Assembly: GCA_003022945.1 (NCBI GenBank)
Contig: PXRZ01000015.1
Span: 1 to 41,203 of the forward strand
Length of the DNA stretch: 41,203 nucleotides
Source of the DNA: Halobacteriales archaeon QS_8_69_73
Lineage (GTDB): Archaea > Halobacteriota > Halobacteria > Halobacteriales > Haloarculaceae
Direction of reading: 5' to 3'
The position numbers and the translations under genes were made by a program. The notes beneath the pieces are model-generated. The model searched no databases and was not told where the DNA came from. It saw only the letters and a list, made by a program, of their open reading frames with translations. Of this stretch, positions 22,056-31,276 are shown piece by piece (position 1 is the stretch's first letter; each line of letters begins with the position of its first letter).

Positions 22056-23806
22056 CCCGCGACGGCCGGGTCGACGTACACCACCATCCCGTCGAAGTCG
22101 TTGCCACCGGTCGAGCGGTGGAGGACGCCGTACCGGCGGTAATCGTCGGGGACCCGCTCGGCGAGCCGCGGCGACCGGTCGCCGTCGGCGACGACGAGCC
22201 GCTCCGGCGCTCGCCGGCAGTCTATGGCCCGCTCCAGCGCGCAGTCGGCCTCCGCGACCACGACCGGCGGGAGGTCCTCGGGCAGCGGCTCGTCGCCGGA
22301 GACCTCGACCGCGGTCACGGAGGCGCCGGCGCCGTCGAGGTACCACGCCCACGGAAGCGTCTTGAACCAGGCGACCCGCTCCGGCGAGCGGGTCCCGCCG
22401 GTGGCGTCGGTGACGTCGCCGGTGCCGTAGAACAGTACGTCCGGGTCGCCCTCGTGGCGCTCGGCGACGGCGACGGTCGCGTCGACCGGCTCGCGCATCT
22501 CCTGTTGCGGCTGGGCGAACTGTACGAGTTCGTTGTCGGGACCGGTCGGTTCGGCGAACGCCGCCGAGACGCCGACGACGGCCACGTGTCCGGCCGCCGC
22601 CGCCAACAGAACGGCGACGATGGCGGCGCTGACGCGGTCCCGCTCCGCCAGCGCCTCGCGGCCGACGTCGACGAGCGTCCCGACGCCGACCGCCGCGGGC
22701 ACCGCGAGCGGCACCAGCGCGTTGGCGAGTATCCAGGCGGGCAGCGGCGAGATGTCGGACCCGAGCGGGTAGCCGACGACGCTCGCGAACCCCCAATAGC
22801 TACAGCCGAGAACCAGTCGGCGTGTCTCGCCGCGGCGCGAGATCTCCGCCACGAAACCGACGACCGAGAGTGCCGCCAGCGCGCCGGCGTACTCGATGCC
22901 GATCCGGACGAACCGTTCCAGGTTGCTGCGGTACTGTTCGAGGTCGTTCTCCCCGCTCTGGTCGAACCAGTAGTTCATTCCGCCGGAGATATCCCCCCAG
23001 GTGGCGTCGAGGGTCGCACCGAGGTTGCCGGTCCACAGTCCCGCCTCCCCACCCCGGGGAGCGTACAGGAGAAAAAAGAGCAAAACGCCGACCGCGGCCG
23101 AACCGAGCACGCCGGCGCCGAGTCGACTCAGCCGGCGGCTCGCGTCCGGGCCCTGCAGATAGGCGTCCCGGTACGCCTCGAGGGCGGGGAGAAGCGGCGA
23201 ACTGACGCCGAGCGGTGGCGCAACGCGGAAGCGGTAGCCCACGACCAGAAGCGCCGCTGCCCCGAGCCAGCAGAGCACGTAGATGACGGCGTTTTCCTTG
23301 GCGCCGATGCCGAGCGCGAGGAAGGCGGCAGCCACGAGGAGGTACGCGCGGCCGTCGCCGTCGTACCACCGGACCAGCGCCGCGAAGGCGACGAAGCAGA
23401 ACGCCGCGACGAACACCGTCGACCGCGCGAACCGCGAGTAGTACAGCAGTACGGGGTCGACCGCGAGGGCGACCGCCAGCGCGACCGTCTCGACGTCGTC
23501 GAGGTGGCGACGGAACCACAGTGCAACGAGCGGCAATAGGCCGCCGACCAGCGCCACCGGCGCCCGCATCACGAAGTCCGAGGCGCCGAACGCCGCGAAC
23601 AGCGGCCGGTGAAGGTGCTGCATCAGCGGGCCGTGGATGTCGCGTCGGTAGCTGACCGCGCCGGTTTCGAGGTACTCCAGGCCCCACCAGGCGACGCGGG
23701 CCTCGTCGAAGTGCGCCACCCGCGACCCCAGCAGGACGAACCGCGCGACGAGCGCGACGGCGGTCACCGCGAGGACGACCCGGCGGGTGCGGTCGCCGGA
23801 GTTCAT
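22001..23806 (-). CDS. Agl23-type flippase-activity-associated membrane protein (TIGR03663)
   Basis: 601 residues. It is a multi-spanning membrane protein of the glycosyltransferase-like (GT-C) type, with about ten segments in the first 400 residues and a soluble C-terminal domain. The first extracytoplasmic loop has the acidic pattern AHFDEARVAWWGLEYLETG and DIHGPLMQHLHRPLFAAFG, typical of the TIGR03663 group annotated as flippase-associated Agl23 in haloarchaea. By family it acts in handling dolichol-linked sugars for N-glycosylation, although biochemical proof is thin. ATG 23806 starts MNSGDRTRRVVLAVTAVALV. The C terminus beyond VYVDPAVA reads into the permease gene's 3' end (55-base overlap), suggesting a lost stop. 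No other agl gene is visible. The 239 bases on its 5' side (23807-24045) hold nothing I recognise. Confidence 0.8.
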   Translation of the reverse strand: MNSGDRTRRVVLAVTAVALVARFVLLGSRVAHFDEARVAWWGLEYLETGAVSYRRDIHGPLMQHLHRPLFAAFGASDFVMRAPVALVGGLLPLVALWFRRHLDDVETVALAVALAVDPVLLYYSRFARSTVFVAAFCFVAFAALVRWYDGDGRAYLLVAAAFLALGIGAKENAVIYVLCWLGAAALLVVGYRFRVAPPLGVSSPLLPALEAYRDAYLQGPDASRRLSRLGAGVLGSAAVGVLLFFLLYAPRGGEAGLWTGNLGATLDATWGDISGGMNYWFDQSGENDLEQYRSNLERFVRIGIEYAGALAALSVVGFVAEISRRGETRRLVLGCSYWGFASVVGYPLGSDISPLPAWILANALVPLAVPAAVGVGTLVDVGREALAERDRVSAAIVAVLLAAAAGHVAVVGVSAAFAEPTGPDNELVQFAQPQQEMREPVDATVAVAERHEGDPDVLFYGTGDVTDATGGTRSPERVAWFKTLPWAWYLDGAGASVTAVEVSGDEPLPEDLPPVVVAEADCALERAIDCRRAPERLVVADGDRSPRLAERVPDDYRRYGVLHRSTGGNDFDGMVVYVDPAVAGHASPVSASRSQRGPARR

Positions 23807-24045
23807 CGCCGGGCGTCGACGGCGCGCGTCGGGCCGCCGCGGACCGTCGCCACGCGGTCGGGCGCCGGACGGCAAGCGGGCTGTCGGGCGGTCATGGAAC
23901 GCGACTCGGGGAGGGCGGGCAAATTTCTTTCCGTCGCGGGCGGGTCGTACTGCCGGCCGCGATTTCGCCACGAGTCCCGGCCGGGGAGATTCGGTCCGGA
24001 GCCACGTCGTCCGGACGGGGCCGTCTCACGCGGGGATGGCAGCCG

Positions 24046-25557
24046 TCAGCGGGCGGCGTCGAGCCCGTAGAGGGCACCGAACTTCGACTCGGCGTAGTCG
24101 AGGAAGAAGTCGGCGGTGAACGGCTCGCCGGTCGCCTCCTCGACCAGCTCGTCGGTGGTGTGCCGCCGGCCGTGGGCGTGGACGTTGTCGGTGAGCCACT
24201 CGTGCAGCGGGCCGAACTCGCCGGCCCGGATCTTCTCGTCGAGGTCCGCGACCTCGTCGGCGGCGGCGTCGTACAGCTGCGCCGCGAGCACGCTCCCGAG
24301 CGAGTAGGTGGGGAAGTAGCCGAAGGAGCCGTGGCTCCAGTGGATGTCCTGCAGACAGCCGTCGGCGTCGGTCTCCGGTCGGATCCCGAGGTACTCCTCC
24401 ATCTTGTCGTTCCAGACGGCCGGCACCTCCGCGACGTCGAGGTCGCCGGCCAGCAGGTCCCGCTCGATCTCGAACCGGAGGATGATGTGGAGGTGGTAGG
24501 TGAGTTCGTCGGCCTCGACGCGGATGAGGTTGTCCTCGTACACCCGGTTTGCGGCCTCGTAGGCCTGTTCGGGCGTGAGGCCGGTGCCGTGGTAGTCGTT
24601 GAACCGGGGGACGAACCCCTCCCAGAACGCCCGCGATCGGCCGACGTGGTTCTCCCAGAGCCGCGACTGCGATTCGTGGACCGTCAGCCCGCGGTGCTCG
24701 CCCAGCGGCGTCCCGTAGTCGTCCGTCGACAGCCCCTGGGTGTAGGTGGCGTGGCCGAACTCGTGGACGGTCGACCCCAGCGAGTCCAGCGGCTCGGACT
24801 CGTCGAACCGCGTGGTAACGCGGGCGTCGAACTGCGTTCCCGACGAAAAGGGGTGGGGAGCGGTGTCGAGTCGGCCGCGGTCGAAGTCGTAGCCGAGCGC
24901 CTCCAGCGTCTCCCGGGCTAGCGCCAGCTGGTCGTCCTCAGGGAACGTCCCTTCGACCGCGTGGAGGTCGGCGTCGGCCGCCCGGATGTCGTCGATGAGC
25001 GGTACCAGCCGGTCGCGGAGCCGCTCGAGTACCCGCTCGGCCGTCTCCAGGTCGAGGTACGGCTCGTAGTCGGCGAACAGCACCGCGTAGGGGTCGGCGT
25101 CGGGGTCGATATGCTCGGCGTACTCCCGCTTGAGCTCGAGCAGCCGCTCGACGGTCGGCGCGAACGTCGACCAGTCGTCCGTCTCGCGGGCCTCCTGCCA
25201 GACGGGGTGGGCGTCGCTGGTCACCTCGCTGATCTCCTCGACGAGCTCCGTCGGTACCCTGGCCTTCCGGTCGTACTGCCGGCGTATCTCCCGGACGACG
25301 GCCGCCTCCTCGGCGGGCAGCTCCGTCGCCTCCAGTTCGTCCAGCCAGGCGCCGACGTCGTCGTCGACGAGCAGTTCGTGCTGCATCGCCGAGACCGCGC
25401 TGCGCTGTTTCGCCCGGGCCGGCGTCCCTTCTTCGGGCATCATCACCTCCTGGTCCCACGAGAGGACCATGTTCGCGTCCCCGAGGTACGTCGCCCGCTC
25501 GTACTGCTCCAGCAGGTCGTCGTACGCCTCGGGAACCGACGATCGTTCGGTTGCCAT
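24046..25557 (-). CDS. M32 metallocarboxypeptidase (Taq carboxypeptidase family)
   Basis: 503 residues, normal for the family, almost entirely helical. The zinc site HEFGHATYTQGL (HExxH, about residues 264-275) and the downstream motif LTVHESQSRLWENHVGRSRA (third ligand Glu) identify M32. Another family block, GCLQDIHWSHGSFGYFPTYS, lies near 408-427. It removes C-terminal residues from peptides in the cytoplasm, probably in peptide recycling. Two ATG codons are close together (25563 and 25557); MATERSSVPEAYDDLLEQYE from 25557 is the more typical N terminus. It is divergent from the PIN-KH ATPase, with 128 bases between starts. Confidence 0.93.
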   Translation of the reverse strand: MATERSSVPEAYDDLLEQYERATYLGDANMVLSWDQEVMMPEEGTPARAKQRSAVSAMQHELLVDDDVGAWLDELEATELPAEEAAVVREIRRQYDRKARVPTELVEEISEVTSDAHPVWQEARETDDWSTFAPTVERLLELKREYAEHIDPDADPYAVLFADYEPYLDLETAERVLERLRDRLVPLIDDIRAADADLHAVEGTFPEDDQLALARETLEALGYDFDRGRLDTAPHPFSSGTQFDARVTTRFDESEPLDSLGSTVHEFGHATYTQGLSTDDYGTPLGEHRGLTVHESQSRLWENHVGRSRAFWEGFVPRFNDYHGTGLTPEQAYEAANRVYEDNLIRVEADELTYHLHIILRFEIERDLLAGDLDVAEVPAVWNDKMEEYLGIRPETDADGCLQDIHWSHGSFGYFPTYSLGSVLAAQLYDAAADEVADLDEKIRAGEFGPLHEWLTDNVHAHGRRHTTDELVEEATGEPFTADFFLDYAESKFGALYGLDAAR

Positions 25558-25653
25558 AGCCATGATCAGGGTTCGGCGGGGAAGAACCCACGGATGCCGG
25601 GTCGAAGGCGTCGGCGACATCGCCACGGCCGGCGGGCGCCCCTCACATCACCG

Positions 25654-25661
25654 TATTTATA
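25654..25661 (+). promoter_or_regulatory. TATA box of the PIN-KH ATPase gene
   Basis: TATTTATA centred about 28 bases upstream of ATG 25686. This is the spacing at which archaeal transcription starts at or next to the start codon, so the transcript is probably leaderless. Confidence 0.6.
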
Positions 25662-25685
25662 CGCGTCGACCTCCCTACGTCGGGT

Positions 25686-27515
25686 ATGGAGATTCTGCCG
25701 GACACGAGCGCGGTCGTCGACGGCCGCGTGTCGGAGCGCGTCGAGACGGCGGGCTTCGACGGCACCGTCTACATCGCCGAGGCCGTCGTCGGCGAGCTCG
25801 AGGGCCAGGCCAACGACGGCCGCGACAGCGGCTGGGACGGCCTCGAGGAGCTCCAGCGGCTCGCCGACTACGCCGACGACGGCGACATCGACGTCGAGTA
25901 CGTCGGTCGCCGGCCGGACGCCGCCGAGCGGGCGGGCGCCGGCGAGGGCGACGTCGACGCGCTCATCCGCGGACTGGCCGCCGACCACGGCGCGACGCTG
26001 CTGACGAGCGACGTCGTCCAGGCGGAGGTCGCCGAGGCCAAGGGCCTGTCCGTCGACTACGTCGAGCCCCGGACCGACGACGCCGGCGACAACGACGATG
26101 GGCTCGCCGTCGAGCGGTTTTTCGACGAGCAGACGATGTCGGTCCACCTGAAGACGGGGGTGCCGCCGAAGGCCAAGCGCGGCGCCGTCGGCGAGATGAG
26201 CTACCAGGCCCTCGAGGACGACCCGCTGGAGGAGGCCCGGATGCGGTCGTTCGCCGACGACGTCGTCGAGACGGCCCGCACCTCCAGCGACGGCTTCGTC
26301 GAGCTGTCGCAGCCCGGGATGACCATCGCCCAGGTGCGGGACCTCCGAATCGCGGTCGCGGAGCCGCCCTTCGCCGACGGCGTCGAGGTGACCGCCGTCC
26401 GGCCCATCGTCAAGACCGACCTCGACGACTACGCCTTCGCCGACGAGCTCCGCGACCGGCTGGCCGAGCGGAACCGCGGCGTCCTCATCTCGGGGTCGCC
26501 CGGCGCCGGCAAGTCGACGTTCGCCCAGGCCGTCGCGGAGTTCCTCAACGACGCCGACTTCGCCGTCAAGACGATGGAAAAGCCCCGCGACCTCCAGGTC
26601 GGGCCGGAGATCACCCAGTACACCGAGCTGGGCGGGTCGATGGAAAACACCGCCGACTCGCTGCTGATGGTCCGGCCGGACTACACCATCTACGACGAGG
26701 TCCGCAAGACGTCGGACTTCGAGACGTTCGGGGACATGCGCCTTGCGGGCGTCGGGATGATCGGCGTCGTCCACGCCACGCGGGCCATCGACGCCCTCCA
26801 GCGGCTCGTCGGCCGGGTCGAGCTGGGCATGATCCCGCAGGTCGTCGACACCGTCGTCTACATCGAGGCCGGCGAGATCGACACCGTCTACGACGTCGCC
26901 ACGGAGGTGAAGGTGCCGCACGGGCTCACCCAGGACGACCTCGCCCGGCCGGTCATCGTCATCCAGGACTTCGAAACCGGCACGCCGGCCTACGAGATAT
27001 ACACGTTCAACCGGCAGGTCGTCACCGTCCCGCTGGAGGGCGCCGACGGCGCGGGCGACGACACCGGCGTCGAGCGCGTCGCCAAACAGGAGATCGAGCG
27101 GGAGATCCGGTCGGCGGCCCGCGGCCACGTCGAGGTCGAACTGCGGGGACAGAACGAGGCCGTCGCCTACGTCGAGAACGACGACATCAGCTACGTCATC
27201 GGCAAGGGCGGCGGCCGCATCGGCAAGATCGAAGACCGCCTCGGCATCAGCATCGACGTCCGGACGTTCGACGACCGGCCGGGAGGTGCCTCCGGCAGCG
27301 GTGGCGGCTCCGGGGGCGCCGCCAGCGAGGTCGTCGTCCCGGAGGTGACCGACCGCCACGTCGTCGTCCCGCTGGACGACCACCACGGCGAGACCGTCGA
27401 GGTGCGGGCCGACGACGAGTACCTCTTCACCGCGACCGTCTCCCGCGGCGGCGAGGCCGCCGGCACGCACGCCGTGGCCGCATCGCGGAGGAACGCAGCC
27501 CTCCGGCGCCGCTTC
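25686..27515 (+). CDS. PIN-domain and KH-domain ATPase (PINc/VapC-type ATPase), C terminus disrupted
   Basis: A long conserved archaeal protein. The N-terminal PIN domain (MEILPDTSAVVDGRVSERVE, acidic residues D6, E39, D95) is followed by a VirB11/PilT-like ATPase, with Walker A GSPGAGKST (~272-280), YDEVRKTSDFET (Walker B, ~336) and IGVVHATRAID (~360). A KH-like RNA-binding domain follows (SYVIGKGGGRIGKIEDRLGI, ~500-520). By family it probably processes or unwinds RNA. Homology runs to TATVSRGGE (~590, base 27458). After that the frame turns into arginine-rich sequence and stays open to 28502, across two minus-strand genes. The expected ending (IAEE...) appears in another frame at about 27480, so a small indel has destroyed the natural C terminus. 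I end the feature where the opposite gene stops. Confidence 0.85.
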
Positions 27516-28097
27516 TCACCCCTCGGCCTCGAGTCGGACGAACGCGATACAGGCGACCCGGCCGTCGCCGGCGGGGTCCGGGGTGCCGAGTTCAGCGGCG
27601 TACCGTCCGGGGTCGAGGTTGAGGTCGGGGTCCGATCGGACGGAGTCGACCGCCTCGAGGAGCGACGAGGAGCGGGTTCCGCCGGGCGTCACGGTCGTCT
27701 TTCCGTCGCCGGCGGTCTCGCGGGCGAGTTGCGTCCACCCGTCGCCGCCGTCGTGATGGACGCGCCAGCTGTGGGGGTTGAACGAGAGCTCCACGTCGGA
27801 CCGGTTGTGGAGGGTCAGCATCACCTCCTCGGCGGGCGTCCCGTCGTCGAGGCGGCTCCGCTCCGGCGTCGCCGCGAGGAAGACGCTCGCGTCGCGCTCG
27901 ACGGTGTGCGAGCAGACGGCCCTGTCGCGGGCCGTCTCGAAGGGCGGACACCGCCGGCCTCCGGCGGTCGGGGTCGGCTCCGTCCCGTCGGAGCCGGTCG
28001 GCGCGTCGTCCGGCGCGTCGTCGCCGCCGGCCGGGGCGCCGGTACAGCCGGCGGCGAACCATATCGGCAGGGCGGCGAGAAGCCTTCGCCGGTTCAT
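27516..28097 (-). CDS. Lipoprotein of unknown function
   Basis: 193 residues. The N terminus MNRRRLLAALPIWFAAGCTG is a basic, hydrophobic signal ending in a lipobox (FAAGC), so the mature protein would be lipid-anchored at Cys18 on the outer face of the membrane. An Asp/Pro/Thr-rich linker (~20-50) leads to a beta-sandwich-like domain containing EVMLTLHNRSDVELSFNPHS and GRYAAELGTPDP, with a conserved pair CPPFE...VCSH. The domain resembles extracellular Ig-like or protease-inhibitor-type folds, but I cannot assign a function. ATG 28097 is preferred because it begins the signal peptide. It converges with the PIN-KH ATPase. Confidence 0.75.
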   Translation of the reverse strand: MNRRRLLAALPIWFAAGCTGAPAGGDDAPDDAPTGSDGTEPTPTAGGRRCPPFETARDRAVCSHTVERDASVFLAATPERSRLDDGTPAEEVMLTLHNRSDVELSFNPHSWRVHHDGGDGWTQLARETAGDGKTTVTPGGTRSSSLLEAVDSVRSDPDLNLDPGRYAAELGTPDPAGDGRVACIAFVRLEAEG

Positions 28098-28171
28098 GCC
28101 TCGGACGGTGGATCGCAGCGACAAGTGCGTTCGGGTGGGTCAAAGGGCCGTTTGACCTTCGGCGATGCGGG

Positions 28172-28200
28172 ACGGTACGCTTGCCAGTGCAAGCAGCCGT
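28172..28200. promoter_or_regulatory. Hairpin between the HTH gene end and the lipoprotein start
   Basis: GCTTGC-CAGT-GCAAGC (28179-28194) is a perfect 6-bp stem with a 4-base loop. Outer ACGG (28172-28175) pairs with CCGT (28197-28200) across a small internal loop. It lies 14 bases past the stop of the minus-strand regulator gene and 75 bases upstream of the lipoprotein ATG. It could be a transcript end or an operator. Confidence 0.35.
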
Positions 28201-28214
28201 ACGAAGGGCGACGG

Positions 28215-28493
28215 TCAGTCGTCGGAGACGGCCGTGTCGGTCCCGTCGGCGGCGGCGTCGACCGGCGTCTCGATCTCGTAGAGGTTCTGGCGCGCGTCGG
28301 CGAAGTAGACGTCCTCGGTGACGATGTCGATCTCCTCGAGTCGCTCGAGGGCGTAGCGGACGGTTCGGGCCGACAGCATCGACTCCTCGACGATGTCCTT
28401 CTGGGTCATCGGGCCGTTGTACTCGAGCACCTTGTAGACGAGCTTCGCACTTGGCGGGAGGTCCGAGAGTTCTTCGCCGTCAGAATCAGCCAT
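28215..28493 (-). CDS. Winged-helix transcription regulator (MarR/TrmB-like)
   Basis: A 92-residue single winged-helix domain: LPPSAKLVYKVLEYNGPMTQ, KDIVEESMLSARTVRYALERL (recognition helix) and IDIVTEDVYFADARQNLYEI (wing). It is a common haloarchaeal small DNA-binding protein with no ligand domain. ATG 28493 is preceded on the minus strand by a TATA box (tttatctt, about 28520-28527) about 30 bases away. A perfect inverted repeat (28533-28549) lies just upstream of that, a plausible site for autoregulation. It is divergent from the EMC6-like/ABCE1 operon, so it may also act there; that is inference. Confidence 0.85.
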   Translation of the reverse strand: MADSDGEELSDLPPSAKLVYKVLEYNGPMTQKDIVEESMLSARTVRYALERLEEIDIVTEDVYFADARQNLYEIETPVDAAADGTDTAVSDD

Positions 28494-28532
28494 CTGTGCT
28501 AATGCACACGCAAGGCTCGAAGATAAACGTTG

Positions 28533-28549
28533 ACCCAAACTAGTTGGGT
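28533..28549. promoter_or_regulatory. Perfect inverted repeat upstream of the winged-helix gene, candidate operator
   Basis: ACCCAA (28533-28538) and TTGGGT (28544-28549) flank a 5-base centre ACTAG. It abuts the BRE/TATA region of the minus-strand regulator gene and lies 78 bases upstream of the plus-strand EMC6-like gene. The position suits binding of the adjacent regulator. Confidence 0.5.
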
Positions 28550-28626
28550 ACGGTTCAACGGGTTCGACAGGCGCAGGCGAGGGGTGGAACGAACCGCTTT
28601 TGCCGCCGGACGGCCGACGGTGAGGT

Positions 28627-28944
28627 ATGTCAACCGACACGGCCGAGCGGCGGGCCGAACACGTCCGCGGCGTGACGGTCACGTTTCTGGCGTGCTTCGC
28701 CGGCGTCGTCGCGGCGATGGTCTCGGCGAGCGTCGCCAGCGGGCCCGAGGACCTGCTCGGCGTCTACGTGGTCGCGGGGGCCGTGCTCATGCAGTTTCCC
28801 CTCCACCGGGGGCTGGAGGCGGTCGGGATCGACCTCGACGTCGACGACTTCGGGCCGAAGGACTTCCTCTACGTCGCGTTCATGACCTTCGCGCTGTGGT
28901 TCGTCTGCTGGACGGTGCTGCTGACGACGGGGACGAGCCCCTGA
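28627..28944 (+). CDS. EMC6-like small membrane protein
   Basis: 105 residues with three membrane segments (about 17-37 TVTFLACFAGVVAAMVSASV, 42-60 LLGVYVVAGAVLMQFPLH and 82-100 VAFMTFALWFVCWTVLL). It matches the haloarchaeal proteins annotated as EMC6-like, which recur directly upstream of ABCE1/RLI. By resemblance to EMC6 a role in membrane-protein insertion is suspected but unproven. The stop TGA at 28942-28944 overlaps the ATG of the ABCE1 gene by one base, a tight coupling that argues for co-expression with the ribosome-recycling factor. Confidence 0.8.
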   Translation: MSTDTAERRAEHVRGVTVTFLACFAGVVAAMVSASVASGPEDLLGVYVVAGAVLMQFPLHRGLEAVGIDLDVDDFGPKDFLYVAFMTFALWFVCWTVLLTTGTSP

Positions 28945-30779
28945 TGGCCGACGACAGCATCGCCGTCGTCGACCTCGAGCGGTGCCAGCCCGACCGCTGC
29001 AACTACGAGTGTGCGAACTTCTGTCCCCCGAACCGGACGGGCGAGGAGTGCATCGTCACCCGGGAGGAACGGCACGGCGCCGACGGCGCCTTCGCCGGCG
29101 GCCCCGACCAGGTGTCGATCAGCGAGGAACTGTGTCTCGGCGAGACGTGCGGTATCTGCGTCGAGAAGTGCCCCTTCGACGCCCTGGAGATAATCAACCT
29201 CCCGCAGGAACTCGACGAGGAGCCGACCCACCGCTACGGCGAGAACAGCTTCGCGCTGTACGGCCTGCCCGCCCCACAGGAGGGCCGCGTCACCGGCATC
29301 CTCGGACCGAACGGCATCGGCAAGACGACCGCGGTCCACGCGCTGGCCGGCGAATTGGTCCCCAATCTCGGCCGGTTCGACGAGGACCTGGACTGGGACG
29401 GCGTCCTCGAGGCCTACCGCGGCACCGAGCTGCAGGGCTACCTCGGGGACCTCCGGGCGGGCGAGGTGACCGTCGCCCGCAAGCCACAGTACGTCGACCG
29501 CATCCCCGACAGCTTCGACGGCCGGACCGAGGAACTGCTGGCCGGCGTCGACGAGCGCGGCGCCGCCGACGAGCTGGTCGAGCGACTCGGCATCCAGCCG
29601 GTTGTCGACCAGCCCATCGACACGCTGTCCGGCGGCGAGCTCCAGCGGGTGGCGCTCGCGGCCACGCTGGTCCGCGACGCGGACTTCTACTTCCTCGACG
29701 AGATCACGCCGTATCTCGACATCGGCCAGCGCGTGACCGCCGCGCGACTCGTCGGGGAACTGTCCGAGGAGGGCCGCTCGATGCTCGTCGTCGAACACGA
29801 CCTCGCGGTGCTAGACCTGCTGGCGGACGCGCTGCACGTCGCCTACGGCGAGCCGGGCGCCTTCGGCGTCGTCACGCCGCCCAAGTCGACGAAGGGCGGC
29901 ATCAACCAGTACCTCGAGGGCTACCTCGAGAACGAGAACATGCGCGTCCGCCAGGAGGCCATCGAGTTCGAGGAGCACGCCCCTCGGGTGGCGACCCGCG
30001 GCGACGCACTCGTCGAGTACCCCGACGTCCGGAAGTCCTACGGCGACGGGGAGTTCACGCTGGAGGTCGAGGGCGGCGCCATCCGCGAGAACGAGGTGCT
30101 GGGCATCGTCGGCCCCAACGGCATCGGCAAGTCGACGTTCGCGAAGCTGCTTGCCGGCCGGCTGGAGCCCGACGAGGGGACCGTCGGCGCGGATCTCGAC
30201 ATCTCCTACAAACCTCAGTACGTCGAGATCGACCGGCCGATGCGGGTCGACGCGTTCCTCCGGTCGATCACCGACGACTTCGGCACCTCCTACTGGAACA
30301 CCGAGATCGCCGGGCCGCTCCAGCTCGAGCGGGTGATGGAGCAGAACCTCACCGACCTCTCGGGCGGCGAGCGCCAGCGGGTCGCCATCGCGGCCTGTCT
30401 CTCGAAGGACGCCGACCTCTATCTGCTGGACGAGCCGTCGGCGCATCTCGACGTCGAACAGCGGGTGCTCGCCACGCGGGCCATCCGTCGCTACACCGAA
30501 CAGCACGACGCCACCGCGATGGTCATCGATCACGACATCTACATGATCGACCTGCTGTCCGACCGGCTACAGGTCTTCGACGGCGAGCCCGCCGAATACG
30601 GCCACGCCGGCCGACCCGTCTCGATGCGCGAGGGGATGAATGCCTTCCTGGCGAACCTCGACGTCACCTTCCGGCGCGACGAACGCACCGGCCGCCCCCG
30701 CATCAACAAACCCGGGTCGCAGAAGGACCGCGAGCAGAAAGCGGCGGGCGAGTACTACTACGCGCCGACCGATGAGTAG
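28944..30779 (+). CDS. Ribosome recycling ATPase ABCE1/RLI
   Basis: 611 residues, full length. Two 4Fe-4S clusters sit at the N terminus (Cys residues in RCQPDRCNYECANFCPPN and CLGETCGICVEKCPF, residues 14-76). Two ABC cassettes follow, with Walker A GPNGIGKTT (121-129) and GPNGIGKST (~392-400), signatures LSGGELQRVALAA and LSGGERQRVAIAA, and Walker B FYFLDEITPYLDI and LYLLDEPSAHLD. It splits archaeal ribosomes into subunits after termination and takes part in initiation. All catalytic elements are intact, unlike the ABC ATPase at 19960. It is the second gene of an operon with the EMC6-like protein. Confidence 0.97.
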   Translation: MADDSIAVVDLERCQPDRCNYECANFCPPNRTGEECIVTREERHGADGAFAGGPDQVSISEELCLGETCGICVEKCPFDALEIINLPQELDEEPTHRYGENSFALYGLPAPQEGRVTGILGPNGIGKTTAVHALAGELVPNLGRFDEDLDWDGVLEAYRGTELQGYLGDLRAGEVTVARKPQYVDRIPDSFDGRTEELLAGVDERGAADELVERLGIQPVVDQPIDTLSGGELQRVALAATLVRDADFYFLDEITPYLDIGQRVTAARLVGELSEEGRSMLVVEHDLAVLDLLADALHVAYGEPGAFGVVTPPKSTKGGINQYLEGYLENENMRVRQEAIEFEEHAPRVATRGDALVEYPDVRKSYGDGEFTLEVEGGAIRENEVLGIVGPNGIGKSTFAKLLAGRLEPDEGTVGADLDISYKPQYVEIDRPMRVDAFLRSITDDFGTSYWNTEIAGPLQLERVMEQNLTDLSGGERQRVAIAACLSKDADLYLLDEPSAHLDVEQRVLATRAIRRYTEQHDATAMVIDHDIYMIDLLSDRLQVFDGEPAEYGHAGRPVSMREGMNAFLANLDVTFRRDERTGRPRINKPGSQKDREQKAAGEYYYAPTDE

Positions 30780-30847
30780 GACCGTCTCGGCAGGGTCGCT
30801 ACCGACCACGGCGAGAGAGTAGCTCCGGACCTCCTCTACGACCAGCC

Positions 30848-31276
30848 ATGACCGACGACATCCTCAGAATCACGTTCAAACAGCAGGAACAGCACCGCGA
30901 CGCGGCCCGCAAGCGACTCGAACGCGCCGAGGCCGGCGAGCGCGGCGATGCCATCGAACAGGATGCCCGATTCGTCCTGAACTTCGAAACTTACGACGAC
31001 ATCGCCCGTCTCATGCGGACGTCCAACCTCGAGTTGATCGAGGCGATCGTCGCGGACCAGCCCGACAGCATCCGTGCGACGGCGGCCGCCGTCGACCGCG
31101 ATTACCGCGAGGTCCACCGGAACCTGGAGGAACTCGAAGACCTCGGCGTCATCGAGTTCGAGGCCGCCGGCCAGGGTAAGCGACCGGTTCTGCGGGCGGG
31201 CGCCGAGCACGTCGACTTCTCTATCCAGTTCCCCAGCCGGCCCGAGAGCGGAGAGCTACCCGGCGCCTCGGTGTGA
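30848..31276 (+). CDS. HVO_A0114-type putative DNA-binding protein
   Basis: 142 residues. The N-terminal helical region (FKQQEQHRDAARKRLERAEA, ~10-29) is followed by a winged-helix part: MRTSNLELIEAIVADQPDSI, VDRDYREVHRNLEELEDLGV and IEFEAAGQGKRPVLRAGAEH. It matches the haloarchaeal group named after HVO_A0114. These are often second genes of toxin-antitoxin-like pairs, acting as the DNA-binding partner, but no toxin gene lies within the 68 bases upstream, so here it stands alone. It is probably an autoregulated repressor; the target is unknown. Confidence 0.82.
   Translation: MTDDILRITFKQQEQHRDAARKRLERAEAGERGDAIEQDARFVLNFETYDDIARLMRTSNLELIEAIVADQPDSIRATAAAVDRDYREVHRNLEELEDLGVIEFEAAGQGKRPVLRAGAEHVDFSIQFPSRPESGELPGASV

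Noticed and set aside
23807-24045. Short frames in the gap between the Agl23-type gene and the M32 peptidase gene
   Set aside because: Arg/Pro-rich with no start signal or homology; regarded as non-coding.
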